From Thiobacillus sp. (lineage in GTDB: Bacteria > Pseudomonadota > Gammaproteobacteria > Burkholderiales > Thiobacillaceae): a DNA stretch of 64,000 nucleotides. Position 1 is the first letter of the stretch. Each line of letters begins with the position of its first letter. Both the position numbers and the translations under genes were made by a program. The DNA is taken from NCBI RefSeq assembly GCF_018780105.1, contig NZ_JADMKC010000007.1, positions 62,001 to 126,000 of the forward strand, written 5' to 3'. Below are positions 34,093 to 46,111 of this stretch, in pieces. A model generated the notes under the pieces. It was not told the origin of the DNA and did no database searches. It saw nothing but the letters and a program-made list of their open reading frames with translations.

Positions 34093-34575
34093 GTGAATAT
34101 CGTCAAAAACACCGTTGTAACCCTCACCTACATCGTCAAGGATGCAGACGGCAACCTGCTCGAGGAGAGCAATGAGCCCGTCAGCTACCTGCACGGCGAC
34201 TACGACAATATTTTCCCGCTGGTCGAGCGGGCGCTCGACGGCAAGACCACGGGCGAAAAAGTGGAAATGAAGTTGCAGCCAGCCGACGCTTTCGGCGAGT
34301 TTGACGAAAATCTGGTGCGCATGGAGCCGCGCGAAAGTTTTCCGGCCGACATCGAAGTCGGCATGCAGTTCGTCGGTTCACCCGACGGCGGCGGCGAGGA
34401 AATGCTCTACACCGTGACCGATATCGCCGAAGACAAAGTGGTGGTCGATGGCAATCACCCGTACGCCGGGCAGGCGGTGCATTTCCAGTGCGTGGTGTCC
34501 GACGTGCGTGAAGCGACGGCGGATGAAATTACGCATCGCCATGCACACGGCGAGCACGGCCACCACCATCATTGA
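34093..34575 (+). CDS. slyD: SlyD-type FKBP peptidyl-prolyl isomerase
   Basis: The 160-residue protein starts with GTG 34093 behind AAAGGA. It has an FKBP domain (TYIVKDADGNLLEES, then LHGDYDNIFPLVERALDGKTTGEKVEMKL), an inserted IF chaperone flap in the middle (AFGEFDENLVRMEPRESFP) and a His-rich tail HRHAHGEHGHHHH that would bind nickel or other metals. SlyD isomerises prolyl bonds, acts as a chaperone and delivers nickel to hydrogenase or urease, neither of which is in the window. Confidence 0.95.
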   Translation: MNIVKNTVVTLTYIVKDADGNLLEESNEPVSYLHGDYDNIFPLVERALDGKTTGEKVEMKLQPADAFGEFDENLVRMEPRESFPADIEVGMQFVGSPDGGGEEMLYTVTDIAEDKVVVDGNHPYAGQAVHFQCVVSDVREATADEITHRHAHGEHGHHHH

Positions 34576-34607
34576 TTCGTATGGGATAAATGCGGCCGGG
34601 CTGTCTC

Positions 34608-34633
34608 CCCGGACACTTCATGAAGTGTCCGGG
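34608..34633. promoter_or_regulatory. 26-bp perfect palindrome between slyD and accA
   Basis: CCCGGACACTTCA at 34608-34620 is followed at once by its exact reverse complement at 34621-34633. As RNA it is a strong hairpin after slyD, but the following TTAAAAT is a poor T tract. As DNA it is a candidate operator 50 bp upstream of accA. Confidence 0.7.
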
Positions 34634-34683
34634 TTAAAATGCTCGGCTACCTGTTCTCTGTGACGGTTTGCTCCAGACTTTCA

Positions 34684-35652
34684 ATGAAAACTACCTTTCT
34701 CGACTTTGAACAGCCCATTGCCGAACTTGAGTCCAAGATCGAAGAGCTGCGCTTTGTGCAGGACGACTCCGCCCTGGACATTTCGGAAGAAATCCGCCGC
34801 CTGCAGAAAAAAAGCCAGACGCTGACCAAGGACGTCTACGCCAAGCTCAACGCCTGGCAGGTGTCTCAGGTGGCGCGGCACCCGCAGCGGCCCTATACGC
34901 TGGATTATGTGGCGGGTCTGTTTACCGACTTTTCCGAATTGCATGGCGACCGCGCATTTGCCGACGACGCGGCGATTGTCGGCGGCATGGCGCGCTTCAA
35001 CGGCGAGCCGGTAATGGTGATCGGCCACCAGAAGGGCCGCGACACCAAGGAAAAGATCTACCGCAATTTCGGCATGCCGCGCCCCGAGGGGTATCGCAAG
35101 GCGCTGCGGCTGATGCGGCTGGCGGAAAAATTCGGCATGCCGGTTTTCACCTTCATCGATACGCCGGGCGCCTATCCTGGCATCGGCGCGGAGGAGCGCG
35201 GCCAGTCCGAAGCCATCGCCCGCAATCTTTACGTGATGGCCGAGCTGCGTACGCCGGTGATCTGCTCCATCGTCGGCGAAGGTGGCTCGGGCGGCGCGCT
35301 GGCGATCGGCGTCGGCGACCGTACGCTGATCCTGCAATATTCGACCTATTCGGTCATCTCGCCCGAAGGCTGCGCGTCCATTCTGTGGAAAAGCGCCGAC
35401 AAGGCGTCGGTGGCCGCTGAAACGCTGGCGATCACGGCCGACAAGCTGAAAGCCAATGGCCTGGTCGATCGCATCGTCGAAGAACCCGTGGGCGGTGCAC
35501 AACGCGACTGGGATGCGTTGTTCCAGACGATGCGCCGCGCGCTGACCGATACCCTGGGCGAGTTGCGCAAACAGCCGCTGGATGCGCTGCTGGACGCGCG
35601 TTACAAACGCTTGCGTGCGTATGGCAGCTTCAAGGAAGCGCCTGCCAAATAG
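34684..35652 (+). CDS. accA: Acetyl-CoA carboxylase carboxyltransferase subunit alpha
   Basis: The 322-residue protein has the whole AccA pattern: [19 protein letters not shown] at the start, [24 protein letters not shown], the [21 protein letters not shown] segment and the oxyanion-hole glycines in [16 protein letters not shown]. With AccD it transfers the carboxyl group from biotin to acetyl-CoA, the first step of fatty acid synthesis. ATG 34684 matches the family start; 15 upstream codons in frame are not conserved. tilS overlaps its end. Confidence 0.97.
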   Translation: MKTTFLDFEQPIAELESKIEELRFVQDDSALDISEEIRRLQKKSQTLTKDVYAKLNAWQVSQVARHPQRPYTLDYVAGLFTDFSELHGDRAFADDAAIVGGMARFNGEPVMVIGHQKGRDTKEKIYRNFGMPRPEGYRKALRLMRLAEKFGMPVFTFIDTPGAYPGIGAEERGQSEAIARNLYVMAELRTPVICSIVGEGGSGGALAIGVGDRTLILQYSTYSVISPEGCASILWKSADKASVAAETLAITADKLKANGLVDRIVEEPVGGAQRDWDALFQTMRRALTDTLGELRKQPLDALLDARYKRLRAYGSFKEAPAK

Positions 35653-36982
35653 CCCTGTCCCTGCCGCCGTGGCGGCCGGACTGGCGCGCCACGTTGCGCC
35701 ACACGCCCGGCTGACGCTGGCTTTATCGGGCGGGGTGGACTCGGTCGTTCTGCTGCACGCGCTGCTGGCGTTGCGTGCCCATCATCCGTTTCATCTCAAT
35801 GCGGTTCACGTTCACCATGGCCTGTCGGCGCACGCCGACGCCTGGGCGGATTTTTGTACTGATTTGTGTTCGGCGCATGCGCTTGAACTGACGGTTCATC
35901 GGGTGCGGATTGCGCGTGACGATGCGGCGGGCATCGAAGCGGCGGCGCGCCGTGAACGCCAGGCAATTTTTGCTGCGCTTGACACCGACTTCCTGCTGAC
36001 CGCGCACCACCTCAACGATCAGGCGGAAACCCTGCTGCTGCAGTTGCTGCGCGGTGCCGGGCCGAAAGGCTTGGCGGGGATGGCGGCGATGCAGGCGCGG
36101 CGCGGCTGGCGGGCGACGCACTGGCGGCCGCTGCTGGGCATGACGCGCGCAGACTTGCTCGACTATGCGCGCGTGCATCAACTGGCGTGGGTGGAAGACG
36201 AAAGCAATCAGGATCTGCGCTACCGCCGCAATGCCTTGCGCCAGTCCGTCCTGCCCTTGTTGAACGCTCATTTCCCCGGTGCGGACGCAACCCTTGCACG
36301 GGCGGCCGGCCTGCAGGCCGAGGCGTCCGGATTGCTCGATGATCTGGCGCGGCTGGATGCCGCGACGGCGATTGCAGGCGAGCGGCTGGATTGCGCGTGT
36401 CTCGATGCGCTGTCGGGGCCGCGCGCGCGCAACCTGTTGCGCTACTTCATCGAGCAACGCGGCCACCCTCAGCCCAATATGCGGCAACTCAACGAGGCCC
36501 TGCAGCAGTTGCGCGACGCCCGTCAGGACGCCCGCGTATGCGTCGGTCTGGGGCACGACGCGCTGTGGCGCTATCGCGGCGGCGCCTATCTGGTGCCGGC
36601 GGCGCCTGCCTACGCTGCGCCGGTGCGTTGGCAGGGCGAGGCGGTTCTGCAGGTTCCCGCAGCCGGCGTGGCCGTCAGTCTTGAGACGGTTGAAGGCGCC
36701 GGCTTGAAGTGTGCCCTGCTGGATGCGGGGGAGGTGACGCTGGGCGTGCGTCAGGGTGGCGAGCGCCTGCGCCTGCATCCGGGCGGCCCGCACCGCAGCC
36801 TGAAAAACCTGCTGCAGGAGCACTCCATCCCGCCCTGGCAGCGCGGTCATTTGCCGCTGCTATGGTGCAACGGCCAGCTATTGTGGGCGGCGCACATCGG
36901 GCTGGATGCCGATGCGCTTGCCGCGCCCGGCGAAGCCGGGGTGCAACCGCGGGTTGTCGGGCGGGGTGAATGCGTCATATAG
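35621..36982 (+). CDS. tilS: tRNA(Ile) lysidine synthase
   Basis: The roughly 450-residue protein has the PP-loop ATPase motif [16 protein letters not shown], then [13 protein letters not shown], and [20 protein letters not shown], all TilS landmarks, with the C-terminal substrate-binding domains (the last holds [22 protein letters not shown]). It modifies the wobble cytidine of tRNA-Ile(CAU) to lysidine. The start is uncertain: ATG 35621 lies inside accA without a good ribosome site, CTG 35639 lies four bases after AAGGAAGCGC, and GTG 35669 is also in frame. In all cases accA and tilS overlap or nearly touch. Confidence 0.93.
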   Translation: MAASRKRLPNSPVPAAVAAGLARHVAPHARLTLALSGGVDSVVLLHALLALRAHHPFHLNAVHVHHGLSAHADAWADFCTDLCSAHALELTVHRVRIARDDAAGIEAAARRERQAIFAALDTDFLLTAHHLNDQAETLLLQLLRGAGPKGLAGMAAMQARRGWRATHWRPLLGMTRADLLDYARVHQLAWVEDESNQDLRYRRNALRQSVLPLLNAHFPGADATLARAAGLQAEASGLLDDLARLDAATAIAGERLDCACLDALSGPRARNLLRYFIEQRGHPQPNMRQLNEALQQLRDARQDARVCVGLGHDALWRYRGGAYLVPAAPAYAAPVRWQGEAVLQVPAAGVAVSLETVEGAGLKCALLDAGEVTLGVRQGGERLRLHPGGPHRSLKNLLQEHSIPPWQRGHLPLLWCNGQLLWAAHIGLDADALAAPGEAGVQPRVVGRGECVI

Positions 36983-37088
36983 CCGTTTTGTCGACGATAG
37001 ATGGGGTCGGCAAGAGGGCCTCGTGCTATGCTAGCGGGCTGATTTACATGGTTTTTTGAACGTTTTACCTAACTTTCTGGAGCAACAC

Positions 37089-37514
37089 ATGGCTGTCCAA
37101 CGCACTTTTTCCATTATCAAACCCGATGCCGTCGCCAAGAACGTGATCGGCAAGATCGTCAGCCGCTTTGAGAGCAATGGCCTCAAGGTGGTGGCATCGA
37201 AGATGAAACACCTGTCGCGTCAGGAAGCCGAAGGTTTCTACGGCGTGCATCGCGAGCGTCCTTTCTTCAAGGATCTGGTCGACTTCATGATCTCGGGCCC
37301 GGTGGTGTTGCAAGTGCTGGAAGGCGAAGACGCGATTGCCAAGAACCGCGAACTGATGGGCGCAACCGACCCGAAAAAGGCCGAACCCGGCACCATTCGC
37401 GCTGATTTCGCTGAGAGCATCGACGCCAATGCCGTGCATGGCTCCGACGCGCCGGAAACCGCTGCGCAGGAAATCGCCTACTTCTTCCCCGCGAGCGAAG
37501 TGTATAGCCGCTGA
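37089..37514 (+). CDS. ndk: Nucleoside diphosphate kinase
   Basis: The 141-residue protein is a complete Ndk: [17 protein letters not shown] at the start, the [16 protein letters not shown] substrate segment, and the phospho-histidine signature [10 protein letters not shown] near residue 120. It balances NTP and dNTP pools by phosphate transfer. A TGGAG ribosome site lies 6 bases before ATG 37089. It opens the conserved betaproteobacterial run ndk-rlmN-pilW-rodZ-ispG-hisS-yfgM-bamB-der. Confidence 0.98.
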   Translation: MAVQRTFSIIKPDAVAKNVIGKIVSRFESNGLKVVASKMKHLSRQEAEGFYGVHRERPFFKDLVDFMISGPVVLQVLEGEDAIAKNRELMGATDPKKAEPGTIRADFAESIDANAVHGSDAPETAAQEIAYFFPASEVYSR

Positions 37515-37526
37515 TCGGTTGACTGG

Positions 37527-38645
37527 ATGCCGCAAAACCTGCTCGATTTCGATCTCGAAGGACTGACAGCCTGGTTCACTGAACTCGGCGAGAAGCCCTT
37601 TCGTGCCAAACAGGTGTTCCACTGGATACACCAGTCCGGCGTGGCCGATTTCGCGCAGATGACGGATATCGCCAAAAGCCTGCGCGAAAAGCTGCAGCTG
37701 CATGCCGTAGTGCAGGCGCCTGCAATCAGCTATGCGCATACCTCAAACGATGGCACGCGCAAGTGGCTGTTCGATGTCGGCGTTGCCAACGGTATCGAGA
37801 CGGTTTTCATCCCGGAAGACGACCGCGGCACGCTATGCGTGTCGTCGCAGGTAGGGTGTGCGCTGGAATGCACGTTTTGCTCGACTGGGCGGCAGGGCTT
37901 CAACCGCAACCTCAGCGTGGCGGAAATCATCGGCCAGTTGTGGGTCGCCAACCGCAGCCTGCGTGGTGAAGTCAATCGCACCGCGTCCAATCACGGCGCA
38001 GGCGAAATCGCCGAGCGACCAGTCAGCAATGTGGTGATGATGGGCATGGGCGAGCCGCTGGCGAATTTCGAGAATGTGGTGACGGCGCTCGGCGTCATGC
38101 TCGATGACCATGCTTATGGTCTGTCGCGGCGGCGCGTGACGGTGTCGACCTCGGGTATCGTGCCGGCGATGGACCGGCTGGCTGAGCGCTGTCCGGTGGC
38201 GCTGGCCGTGTCGCTGCATGCCCCGAACGATGCGCTGCGCGACCAGATTGTGCCGATCAACAGGAAGTATCCGTTGCGCGAGCTGATGGCGGCATGTCGG
38301 CGCTATCTGGTGCATGCGCCGCGCGATTTCATTACCTTCGAGTACGTCATGCTGGCCGGGGTGAACGACCAGCCCGAGCACGCACGCCAGTTGATCGAAC
38401 TGACGCGCGATGTGCCGTGCAAATTCAATCTCATCCCATTCAATCCGTTTCCCGATTCGGGTTATGAAAAACCGCGTCACGACACGCTGCGCGCGTTCCG
38501 TGAAATATTGCAGGACGCGGGCTATGTCGTCACCACGCGCAAGACGCGAGGCGACGACATCGACGCGGCGTGCGGCCAGCTTGCAGGCAAGGTGGCCGAC
38601 AAGAGCGGACGCGTGATGAAACGTATGAATCAGGAGGCAGCGTGA
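37527..38645 (+). CDS. rlmN: Dual-specificity 23S rRNA/tRNA adenine-C2 methyltransferase RlmN
   Basis: The 372-residue radical-SAM enzyme has the CxxxCxxC cluster motif in [17 protein letters not shown], the methyl-carrier cysteine near the end ([12 protein letters not shown]) and the family motifs [13 protein letters not shown] and AVSLHAPND. It methylates A2503 of 23S rRNA and A37 of some tRNAs. The gene begins 12 bp after ndk and its TGA overlaps the GTG start of pilW. Confidence 0.97.
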   Translation: MPQNLLDFDLEGLTAWFTELGEKPFRAKQVFHWIHQSGVADFAQMTDIAKSLREKLQLHAVVQAPAISYAHTSNDGTRKWLFDVGVANGIETVFIPEDDRGTLCVSSQVGCALECTFCSTGRQGFNRNLSVAEIIGQLWVANRSLRGEVNRTASNHGAGEIAERPVSNVVMMGMGEPLANFENVVTALGVMLDDHAYGLSRRRVTVSTSGIVPAMDRLAERCPVALAVSLHAPNDALRDQIVPINRKYPLRELMAACRRYLVHAPRDFITFEYVMLAGVNDQPEHARQLIELTRDVPCKFNLIPFNPFPDSGYEKPRHDTLRAFREILQDAGYVVTTRKTRGDDIDAACGQLAGKVADKSGRVMKRMNQEAA

Positions 38646-39424
38646 AAAAATGGATGGTGTTGGCCGCGGCCTTGCTTGTTGCCGGTTGTACGACAAGCAA
38701 GAAAGCACCTGAACAAAAAACCAGCGGATTTGCCCAGATCAGCAGCGCCAGCGCGGCGACCCAGCGCGCGCGTACCTTCACTGAACTGGCGGCAGCCTAT
38801 TACGATCGCGCCCAGTACAAAATCGCGCTCGATGAACTGCGCAAGGCGATTGCTGCGGAAAGTGATTATGGCCCCGCTTATAACGTCTATGGCCTGGTTT
38901 ACATGGCGCTGGGTGAGGACAAGCTGGCCGATGACAATTTTCGTCGCGCCATCGATCTGAACCGGCTGGATTCCAATGCGCGCACCAACTATGGCTGGTT
39001 TCTGTGTACGCGCGGCCAGTACGAGGCCGGGCAGGCCCAGTTCACCGAGGCGCTGAACAATCCGCTGTACGCCCAGCCTGAACGCGCCCTGATCAATGCG
39101 GGCCTGTGCGCCGAAAAGAAAGGCGACATGTCGCAGGCAGAGCAGTACATGCTGAAAGCGCTGAAACTGCAGCCCGACAACCCCGCGACCCTTCTGAGCC
39201 TGGCGGACCTGAATTTCCGTCAGGGGCGCCTGATGGATGCGCGTCGCTTGCTGGACCGGCATGACGAACTGGCGCAGCCGTCGGCGGCCAGTCTGTGGCT
39301 GGGGGTGCGTCTGGAACGCAAACTGGGCGACCGCGCACAGGAAGCGGCGTATGGATTGCAATTGCGCAAACGCTTTCCCGATTCAAACGAAGCGCAATTG
39401 TTGCAGGCTGGGAAGTACGAATGA
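38642..39424 (+). CDS. pilW: Type IV pilus biogenesis/stability lipoprotein PilW (PilF)
   Basis: The 260-residue protein starts with GTG 38642 (GTGA overlap with rlmN). It has a lipoprotein signal peptide with cysteine at residue 16 (LLVAGC) and then tandem TPR units (for example [23 protein letters not shown] and [16 protein letters not shown], about residues 45-215). PilF/PilW lipoproteins bring the secretin PilQ to the outer membrane or stabilise the pilus. No other Pil gene lies next to it, as is usual for this locus. Confidence 0.93.
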   Translation: MKKWMVLAAALLVAGCTTSKKAPEQKTSGFAQISSASAATQRARTFTELAAAYYDRAQYKIALDELRKAIAAESDYGPAYNVYGLVYMALGEDKLADDNFRRAIDLNRLDSNARTNYGWFLCTRGQYEAGQAQFTEALNNPLYAQPERALINAGLCAEKKGDMSQAEQYMLKALKLQPDNPATLLSLADLNFRQGRLMDARRLLDRHDELAQPSAASLWLGVRLERKLGDRAQEAAYGLQLRKRFPDSNEAQLLQAGKYE

Positions 39425-40272
39425 GCGAACAGGTTCAGGCATCGGTTGGCCAGATATTGCGCGAAGCGCGCGAGGCGCAGGGGCTTGCCCTGGAAAATGC
39501 GGCGATTCGTCTGCATTTGATGCAGCGCCAGATCGAAGCGATGGAGGCGGATGATTTTTCCAGCCTCGGACAGCCCGTGTTTGCGCGCGGCTTCGTGCGC
39601 AACTATACGCGCCTGCTGGGCCTGGCGCCAGAAGGCTTGCTGGCGCGGATGGAAGGCGCACCGGCCGAACCCGCAACGGTGAGTCCTTTGCCGACGCCAT
39701 CGTCCCGATCATGGCTGACTTCGCCCTGGCTGCTCCTGCTGTTGCTGGGGGCGCTGTTGCTGGGGGCGATCCCCGTTGCCTTGTACTGGTGGCTCAACAG
39801 CGATGTGGAAGAGTCTCCTGCGCCTGCACCTGTGCAACATTCACGCTCTGCCCCCGCTCCTGTTCCGGTACCCGCAGCTGCGCCTGCAGTTGTGCCCGCG
39901 CCGGCGATGGAAGTGCCGCTTGCCGCACCGCCCGTTGTCTTGCCGGAGGCCGCGCCGGCCGAGCCTGCTGTGGTTCCGCCTGCTGTGCCGGCCGATGCCG
40001 GGGCGCCCGCGGCGTCGGTGCCGGGGGTGGCAAAAGGGGCGTTGCATCTGGAGTTCGGCGCAGACTCCTGGACCGAGATCAAGGATGCCAGCGGCAACAT
40101 GCTCTTGCGCAAACTCAATACGGCGGGGAGCAGCGTGGATGTTTCAGGCACGCCCCCGTTCAACCTGGTGATCGGCAACGCGGCGCAGGCGAAGCTCACC
40201 TATAACGGCCGCCCCATCGATCTGAAGCCATTTGTCGATGTGACGGTTGCCCGTTTCACCCTCGAAGAATAG
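39421..40272 (+). CDS. rodZ: Cytoskeletal membrane protein RodZ
   Basis: The 283-residue protein has an N-terminal Xre-type helix-turn-helix that binds MreB ([25 protein letters not shown] and the [17 protein letters not shown] segment), one transmembrane helix (about 103-124, [21 protein letters not shown]), a long Pro/Ala/Val linker of about 80 residues and a C-terminal DUF4115 beta domain ([19 protein letters not shown]). It helps hold rod shape. It overlaps pilW by 4 bp (ATGA). The Ala/Pro linker is longer than in E. coli and likely variable in length. Confidence 0.94.
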   Translation: MSEQVQASVGQILREAREAQGLALENAAIRLHLMQRQIEAMEADDFSSLGQPVFARGFVRNYTRLLGLAPEGLLARMEGAPAEPATVSPLPTPSSRSWLTSPWLLLLLLGALLLGAIPVALYWWLNSDVEESPAPAPVQHSRSAPAPVPVPAAAPAVVPAPAMEVPLAAPPVVLPEAAPAEPAVVPPAVPADAGAPAASVPGVAKGALHLEFGADSWTEIKDASGNMLLRKLNTAGSSVDVSGTPPFNLVIGNAAQAKLTYNGRPIDLKPFVDVTVARFTLEE

Positions 40273-40288
40273 CCACGCTGGAAGAATG

Positions 40289-41506
<1,218 letters not shown>

Positions 41507-41567
41507 ACAAACCCATGTCCGCGAACCGCCATCAGGCTGTTCGCGGATCAACAAAGACGATTCAAAC

Positions 41568-42824
41568 ATGAGCAACAACATTCAATCCGTGCGTGGCATG
41601 AACGACTGCCTGCCCGAGATGAGCGATACCTGGCAGGCATTCGAGTCCATCGTGCGAGACTGGCTGCGGCGCTACGGCTACCGCGAGATGCGTACGCCGA
41701 TTCTGGAGCAGACGCATTTGTTCAAGCGCGCCATCGGCGAAGTGACCGATATCGTCGAGAAGGAAATGTATACCTTCGTCGACGAACTCAACGGCGAGTC
41801 GCTGACCCTGCGTCCGGAAGGCACGGCGTCGGCGGTGCGCGCGGTAATCCAGCACAATCTGCTGTACGACGGCGGTAAACGGCTGTGGTATGCCGGCCCG
41901 ATGTTCCGTCACGAGCGGCCGCAAAAGGGCCGCTACCGGCAGTTTCATCAGGTGGGGGTCGAGGCGCTGGGATTTGCCGGGCCGGATACCGACGCCGAAC
42001 TGATCGTGATGTGCGCCGATCTGTGGAAGCGTTTGGGGATCGCCCCCAGCCTGCAGATCAATACCCTGGGCGACCCCGAATCGCGGCAGCGTCACCGTGC
42101 CAAACTGATCGCGTATTTCGAGGCGCATCAGGATGCGCTCGACGAGGATGCCAAACGCCGGCTGCACAGCAATCCGCTGCGTATTCTCGACAGCAAGAAT
42201 CCTGCGATGCAGGCGCTGAACGACGCCGCGCCCCGGCTGATGGATGAAATCGACGCAGACGCGCTGGCGCATTTCGATGCCCTGCAGGCCATCCTGCGCG
42301 ACAACGGCATTGCGTTCGAGATCAATCCGCGTCTGGTGCGCGGTCTCGATTACTACAACCGCACCGTGTTCGAGTGGGTGACCGACCAGCTCGGCGCGCA
42401 GGGGACGGTGTGTGCGGGCGGCCGCTACGACGGCCTGATCGAGCAGCTGGGCGGCAAGCCCGCACCTGCAGCAGGATTTGCCATGGGGATCGAGCGCTTG
42501 CTGGCGCTGATGGAAACCGGCAGCGTCGCGCTGGCGACGCCGGTGCCCGACGCGTACATCGTTCACGCCGGCGATGCGGCGCAGCGTTATGCTTGGCAAG
42601 TGGCCGCCGCGCTGCGCGGTGCGGGGCTGGATACCGTGCTGCATTGCGGTGGCGGCAGTTTCAAGTCGCAAATGAAAAAGGCCGACGCCAGTCGCGCGCG
42701 CTACGCGCTGATCATCGGCGACGACGAGGCCGCCGCGCAGCAGGTCACCCTTAAGCCTTTGCGTGATGGCGCAGAGCAAATCCGGGCTGAACTGGCGCGC
42801 GCAATCGACTATCTGAAGCGCTGA
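41568..42824 (+). CDS. hisS: Histidyl-tRNA synthetase
   Basis: The 418-residue class II synthetase shows [19 protein letters not shown], motif 2 in [19 protein letters not shown], the histidine A motif [15 protein letters not shown] and [27 protein letters not shown] (motif 3). It charges tRNA-His. The start ATG 41568 is the first of the family-like N-terminus; the 29 codons before it are not conserved. It lies 61 bp after ispG. Confidence 0.98.
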   Translation: MSNNIQSVRGMNDCLPEMSDTWQAFESIVRDWLRRYGYREMRTPILEQTHLFKRAIGEVTDIVEKEMYTFVDELNGESLTLRPEGTASAVRAVIQHNLLYDGGKRLWYAGPMFRHERPQKGRYRQFHQVGVEALGFAGPDTDAELIVMCADLWKRLGIAPSLQINTLGDPESRQRHRAKLIAYFEAHQDALDEDAKRRLHSNPLRILDSKNPAMQALNDAAPRLMDEIDADALAHFDALQAILRDNGIAFEINPRLVRGLDYYNRTVFEWVTDQLGAQGTVCAGGRYDGLIEQLGGKPAPAAGFAMGIERLLALMETGSVALATPVPDAYIVHAGDAAQRYAWQVAAALRGAGLDTVLHCGGGSFKSQMKKADASRARYALIIGDDEAAAQQVTLKPLRDGAEQIRAELARAIDYLKR

Positions 42825-42862
42825 ATTTCCGAATCAAGCAACACATTTAAAGGTAAAGCACG

Positions 42863-43504
42863 ATGGCAACTTACGATCTGGACGAGCAGGAACAGCTCGA
42901 CTCCCTGAAAGCCTGGTGGAAACGCTGGGGCAGTGTGACCCTGCTCGCGCTGGCGATCGTCGTCGCGGCAGCAGCAGGCTGGCGCTACTGGCAGAACCGC
43001 ACCCTGACGCAAAGCCTGGAAGCCGGCAGCGTCTACCAGAACCTGACCCAGTCGCTGGCGGCCAACGATGCCAAGGCAGCACGTGCGGCGGGCGCCATGC
43101 TGATCGACAAGTACCAGGACACCGCCTATGCCCCGCGCGCGGCGCTGCTGCTGGCCAAGCTGAACGTGATGGGCAAGGATCTGAAGAGCGCACAGACCCA
43201 GCTGGAATGGGCTGCGAGCAACAGCAAGGAACCGTTCGTCAAGGATCTGGCGCGGCTGCGGCTGGCCGGCGTGCAACTAGACCAGAAGCAGTACGATGCC
43301 GCCCTGAAAACCCTGGGTGCAACGCATAGCGATGCCTATGCGTTCCGCTTTCTCGACCTGAAAGGCGATGTCCTGCTGGCGCAGGGCAAACCGGCCGACG
43401 CGCGTGCCGCCTACCAGGCTGCGTTCGGCAAGATGGCCGAAGACAGCGCGTACCGCAGCATCGTCGAGCTGAAGCTTGACGCACTGGGGGGCGCTTCCAA
43501 GTGA
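42863..43504 (+). CDS. yfgM: YfgM family ancillary SecYEG translocon subunit
   Basis: The 213-residue protein has a short cytoplasmic N-terminus (YDLDEQEQLDSLKAWWKRWG), one transmembrane helix (residues 23-42, VTLLALAIVVAAAAGWRYW) and a periplasmic TPR-like helical domain. This is the YfgM layout; the E. coli protein joins the SecYEG-PpiD complex and passes clients to periplasmic chaperones. It sits between hisS and bamB as in many proteobacteria and overlaps bamB by 4 bp. Confidence 0.93.
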   Translation: MATYDLDEQEQLDSLKAWWKRWGSVTLLALAIVVAAAAGWRYWQNRTLTQSLEAGSVYQNLTQSLAANDAKAARAAGAMLIDKYQDTAYAPRAALLLAKLNVMGKDLKSAQTQLEWAASNSKEPFVKDLARLRLAGVQLDQKQYDAALKTLGATHSDAYAFRFLDLKGDVLLAQGKPADARAAYQAAFGKMAEDSAYRSIVELKLDALGGASK

Positions 43505-44640
43505 AAAAGCCACTGCTCGTTGCCAGTCTGATACTGGCTGTTTCGGGGTGCAGCACGGTCAGCGACTGGGTCGGCATGGGGCCCGACAAGCCCAAGCCCG
43601 CAGCGCTGGTTGAATTCACCGCGACGGCTGCGCTGAGCCAAGCCTGGAAAGCCGAGAGCGGCGAGTCGCAGGGCTATCTGTTCAGCCCGCAGGCCGATGG
43701 CGACGCGGTCTATGCGGCGGGAGGCGATCAGGTGGTGAGCATTGGCCTGTCGAGCGGACGCACCCACTGGAAAGTCGAATCCGAAGCGAAACTGTCGGCC
43801 GGAACCGGCGTGGGACAGGGGCTGGTGCTGGCGGGCGGCAGCAAAGGCGAACTGCTCGCGCTCGATCAGCAGACGGGCCAGCAACGCTGGAAAGTCGCGC
43901 TGTCGAGCGAAGTGATCGGACAAATGCGGGTGCAGTCGGATACGGTCATCGTCCGCACCGGCGATGGCCGGGTGCAGGGACTGGCCATCGCCGACGGCAG
44001 CCGCAAATGGTTGTACAGTCGCAATCTGCCGGTGTTGAGCCTGCGTGGATCAGGTGGCATGGTGGTGCGCGACGACGTGCTCTACGCGGGTTTTCCCGGC
44101 GGCAAGCTGGTGGCCTTGAACGCTACCAACGGCGCGCAGTTGTGGGAGGCCACGGTGGCCTTACCACGCGGCGCGACGGAACTGGAGCGGGTGGCCGATG
44201 TGATGGGTAATCCGGTCGTCGATATGCGCCAGGTCTGCGCCGTGGCCTATCAGGGGCGCGTCGCCTGTTTCGACCGTACCAGCGGTGCGCCGCTGTGGGC
44301 GCGCGAAACCTCCAGCAACAGCGGCCTGGCGATGGACGAGCGCAATGTGTATGTCAGCGACGACAAGGACACCGTGACCGCCTACGATAAATCCAGCGGC
44401 CGCGCTGGCTGGAAGCAGGACAAACTGGCGCGCCGCCAGATCACGGCGCCGCTGGCGCTGGGGGCGTGGGTGGTGGTGGCCGACAGCGAAGGCTACGTGC
44501 ATGTGCTGTCGGCGGACGACGGCAGTTTCGTGGCGCGCGCCCAGGCGGGCGGCGCCGTGCGCACCGCGCCGGTCGATATCGGGCCGGGTTTCGCGGTGCA
44601 GACGGGCAAGGGCGACGTGGTTGCCTTCAAGCTCAATTAA
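43501..44640 (+). CDS. bamB: Outer-membrane assembly lipoprotein BamB
   Basis: The 379-residue protein starts with GTG 43501. It has a lipoprotein signal with cysteine at residue 17 (LAVSGC) and then repeated PQQ-like beta-propeller blades (QVVSIGLSSGRTHWKVE, ELLALDQQTGQQRWKVALSSE, KLVALNATNGAQLWEATV, RVACFDRTSGAPLWARE, TVTAYDKSSGRAGWKQD). It is part of the BAM complex that folds outer-membrane proteins. It is coupled to yfgM and followed 54 bp later by der. Confidence 0.96.
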   Translation: MKKPLLVASLILAVSGCSTVSDWVGMGPDKPKPAALVEFTATAALSQAWKAESGESQGYLFSPQADGDAVYAAGGDQVVSIGLSSGRTHWKVESEAKLSAGTGVGQGLVLAGGSKGELLALDQQTGQQRWKVALSSEVIGQMRVQSDTVIVRTGDGRVQGLAIADGSRKWLYSRNLPVLSLRGSGGMVVRDDVLYAGFPGGKLVALNATNGAQLWEATVALPRGATELERVADVMGNPVVDMRQVCAVAYQGRVACFDRTSGAPLWARETSSNSGLAMDERNVYVSDDKDTVTAYDKSSGRAGWKQDKLARRQITAPLALGAWVVVADSEGYVHVLSADDGSFVARAQAGGAVRTAPVDIGPGFAVQTGKGDVVAFKLN

Positions 44641-44694
44641 TTACTTCATACAGACCGGCATGCAGATCGAATCTGCCTGCCAGCAAGGATAAGC

Positions 44695-46104
44695 ATGCTT
44701 CCCACCCTGGTACTTGTCGGACGCCCTAACGTCGGCAAGTCCACGCTATTCAACCGCCTCACCGGGACCCGCGACGCGCTGGTGCACGACATGCCCGGAA
44801 TGACGCGCGATCGCCACTACGGCCGCGGCCGCATCGGCGACAAGCCGTATCTGGTGGTCGACACCGGCGGCCTCGAGCCGGTGGCCAAGGAAGGCATCAT
44901 GGCCGAAATGGCCCGCCAGACATTGCAGGCCATTGACGAAGCCGACGCCGTCATTTTCATGGTCGATGCGCGCAGCGGCATGACCGCGCAGGACAAGGTG
45001 ATCGCCGACCGTCTGCGCCGTGCATCGTGCCCCGTATGGCTCGCGGTCAACAAGGCAGAAGGCATGAACTCTGCCGTGATCACGGCAGAGTTTCACGAAC
45101 TGGCCCTGGGTGATCCGCTGGCGATTTCAGGGGCGCATGGCGATGGCATTGCCGATCTGGTGAATCTGGCGTTGGCGCCGTTTCCGGTCGACGAAGAAAA
45201 ATCCGACGACTTCGGCATCCCCAAAATCGCCTTGGTGGGGCGCCCCAACGTTGGCAAGTCGACGCTGGTCAATGCGCTGGTCGGCGAAGAGCGCGTGATT
45301 GCATTCGACCAGCCGGGCACGACGCGCGATTCGATTTATGTCGATTTCGAACGCGACGGCAAACCCTACACCCTCATCGACACCGCCGGCGTGCGGCGCA
45401 AGGGCAAGGTATTTGAAACGGTAGAGAAGTTTTCGGTCATCAAGACCCTGCAGGCGATCGAGGATGCCAACGTCGTGGTGCTGGTGCTCGATGCGCGGGA
45501 AAATATTTCCGAGCAGGACGCGCATCTGGCGGGCTTCATTCTGGAGGCCGGACGTGCGCTGGTGGTGGCGATCAACAAATGGGACGGTCTGTCGCCCGAG
45601 CAGCGCGACGACATCAAGCGCGATATCGGGCGCAAACTGGCTTTCCTCGACTTCGCGCGTTTCAACTACATTTCCGCGCTGAAAGCCAAAGGGCTGGAAA
45701 ATCTGCTGAAGGATGTTGAAGCGGCGCATGCCGCCGCCTTCATCAAGCTCTCCACGCCCAAGCTCACGCGCGTGCTGGAAATGGCGGTGGAGCAGCATGC
45801 CCCGCCCAAATCCGGGCTGTTCCGCCCGAAACCGCGCTACGCGCACCAGGGCGGCAAAAACCCGCCCGTGATCATCCTGCACGGCAATGCGCTGGAAGGC
45901 CTGCGCGACGATTACAAGCGCTATCTGGAAAGCAGCTTCCGCAAGGCGTTCAAGCTGCAGGGCACACCGCTGCGCATCCAGGTCAAGGAAGATACGGGCA
46001 AGAACCCGTATGAAGGCAAGGCACGCGCGCCGCTCACCGAAAGCGAGGCGACGCGGATGCGGCGCAAGAAACGGGTGCGCCGCAAGGTCTACGGTTCGGA
46101 CTGA
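44695..46104 (+). CDS. der: GTPase Der (EngA), ribosome assembly
   Basis: The 469-residue protein has two tandem G domains: [12 protein letters not shown] at residues 8-19 with DTGG near 56 and NKAE near 118, and [12 protein letters not shown] near residue 181 with DTAG near 230 and NKWD near 295. The C-terminal KH-like domain follows ([15 protein letters not shown]...GNALEGL) and ends in a basic tail. It is an essential 50S assembly factor. In related bacteria hfq follows der; here a GGDEF-EAL gene does. Confidence 0.98.
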   Translation: MLPTLVLVGRPNVGKSTLFNRLTGTRDALVHDMPGMTRDRHYGRGRIGDKPYLVVDTGGLEPVAKEGIMAEMARQTLQAIDEADAVIFMVDARSGMTAQDKVIADRLRRASCPVWLAVNKAEGMNSAVITAEFHELALGDPLAISGAHGDGIADLVNLALAPFPVDEEKSDDFGIPKIALVGRPNVGKSTLVNALVGEERVIAFDQPGTTRDSIYVDFERDGKPYTLIDTAGVRRKGKVFETVEKFSVIKTLQAIEDANVVVLVLDARENISEQDAHLAGFILEAGRALVVAINKWDGLSPEQRDDIKRDIGRKLAFLDFARFNYISALKAKGLENLLKDVEAAHAAAFIKLSTPKLTRVLEMAVEQHAPPKSGLFRPKPRYAHQGGKNPPVIILHGNALEGLRDDYKRYLESSFRKAFKLQGTPLRIQVKEDTGKNPYEGKARAPLTESEATRMRRKKRVRRKVYGSD

Positions 46105-46111
46105 GTCGTTC

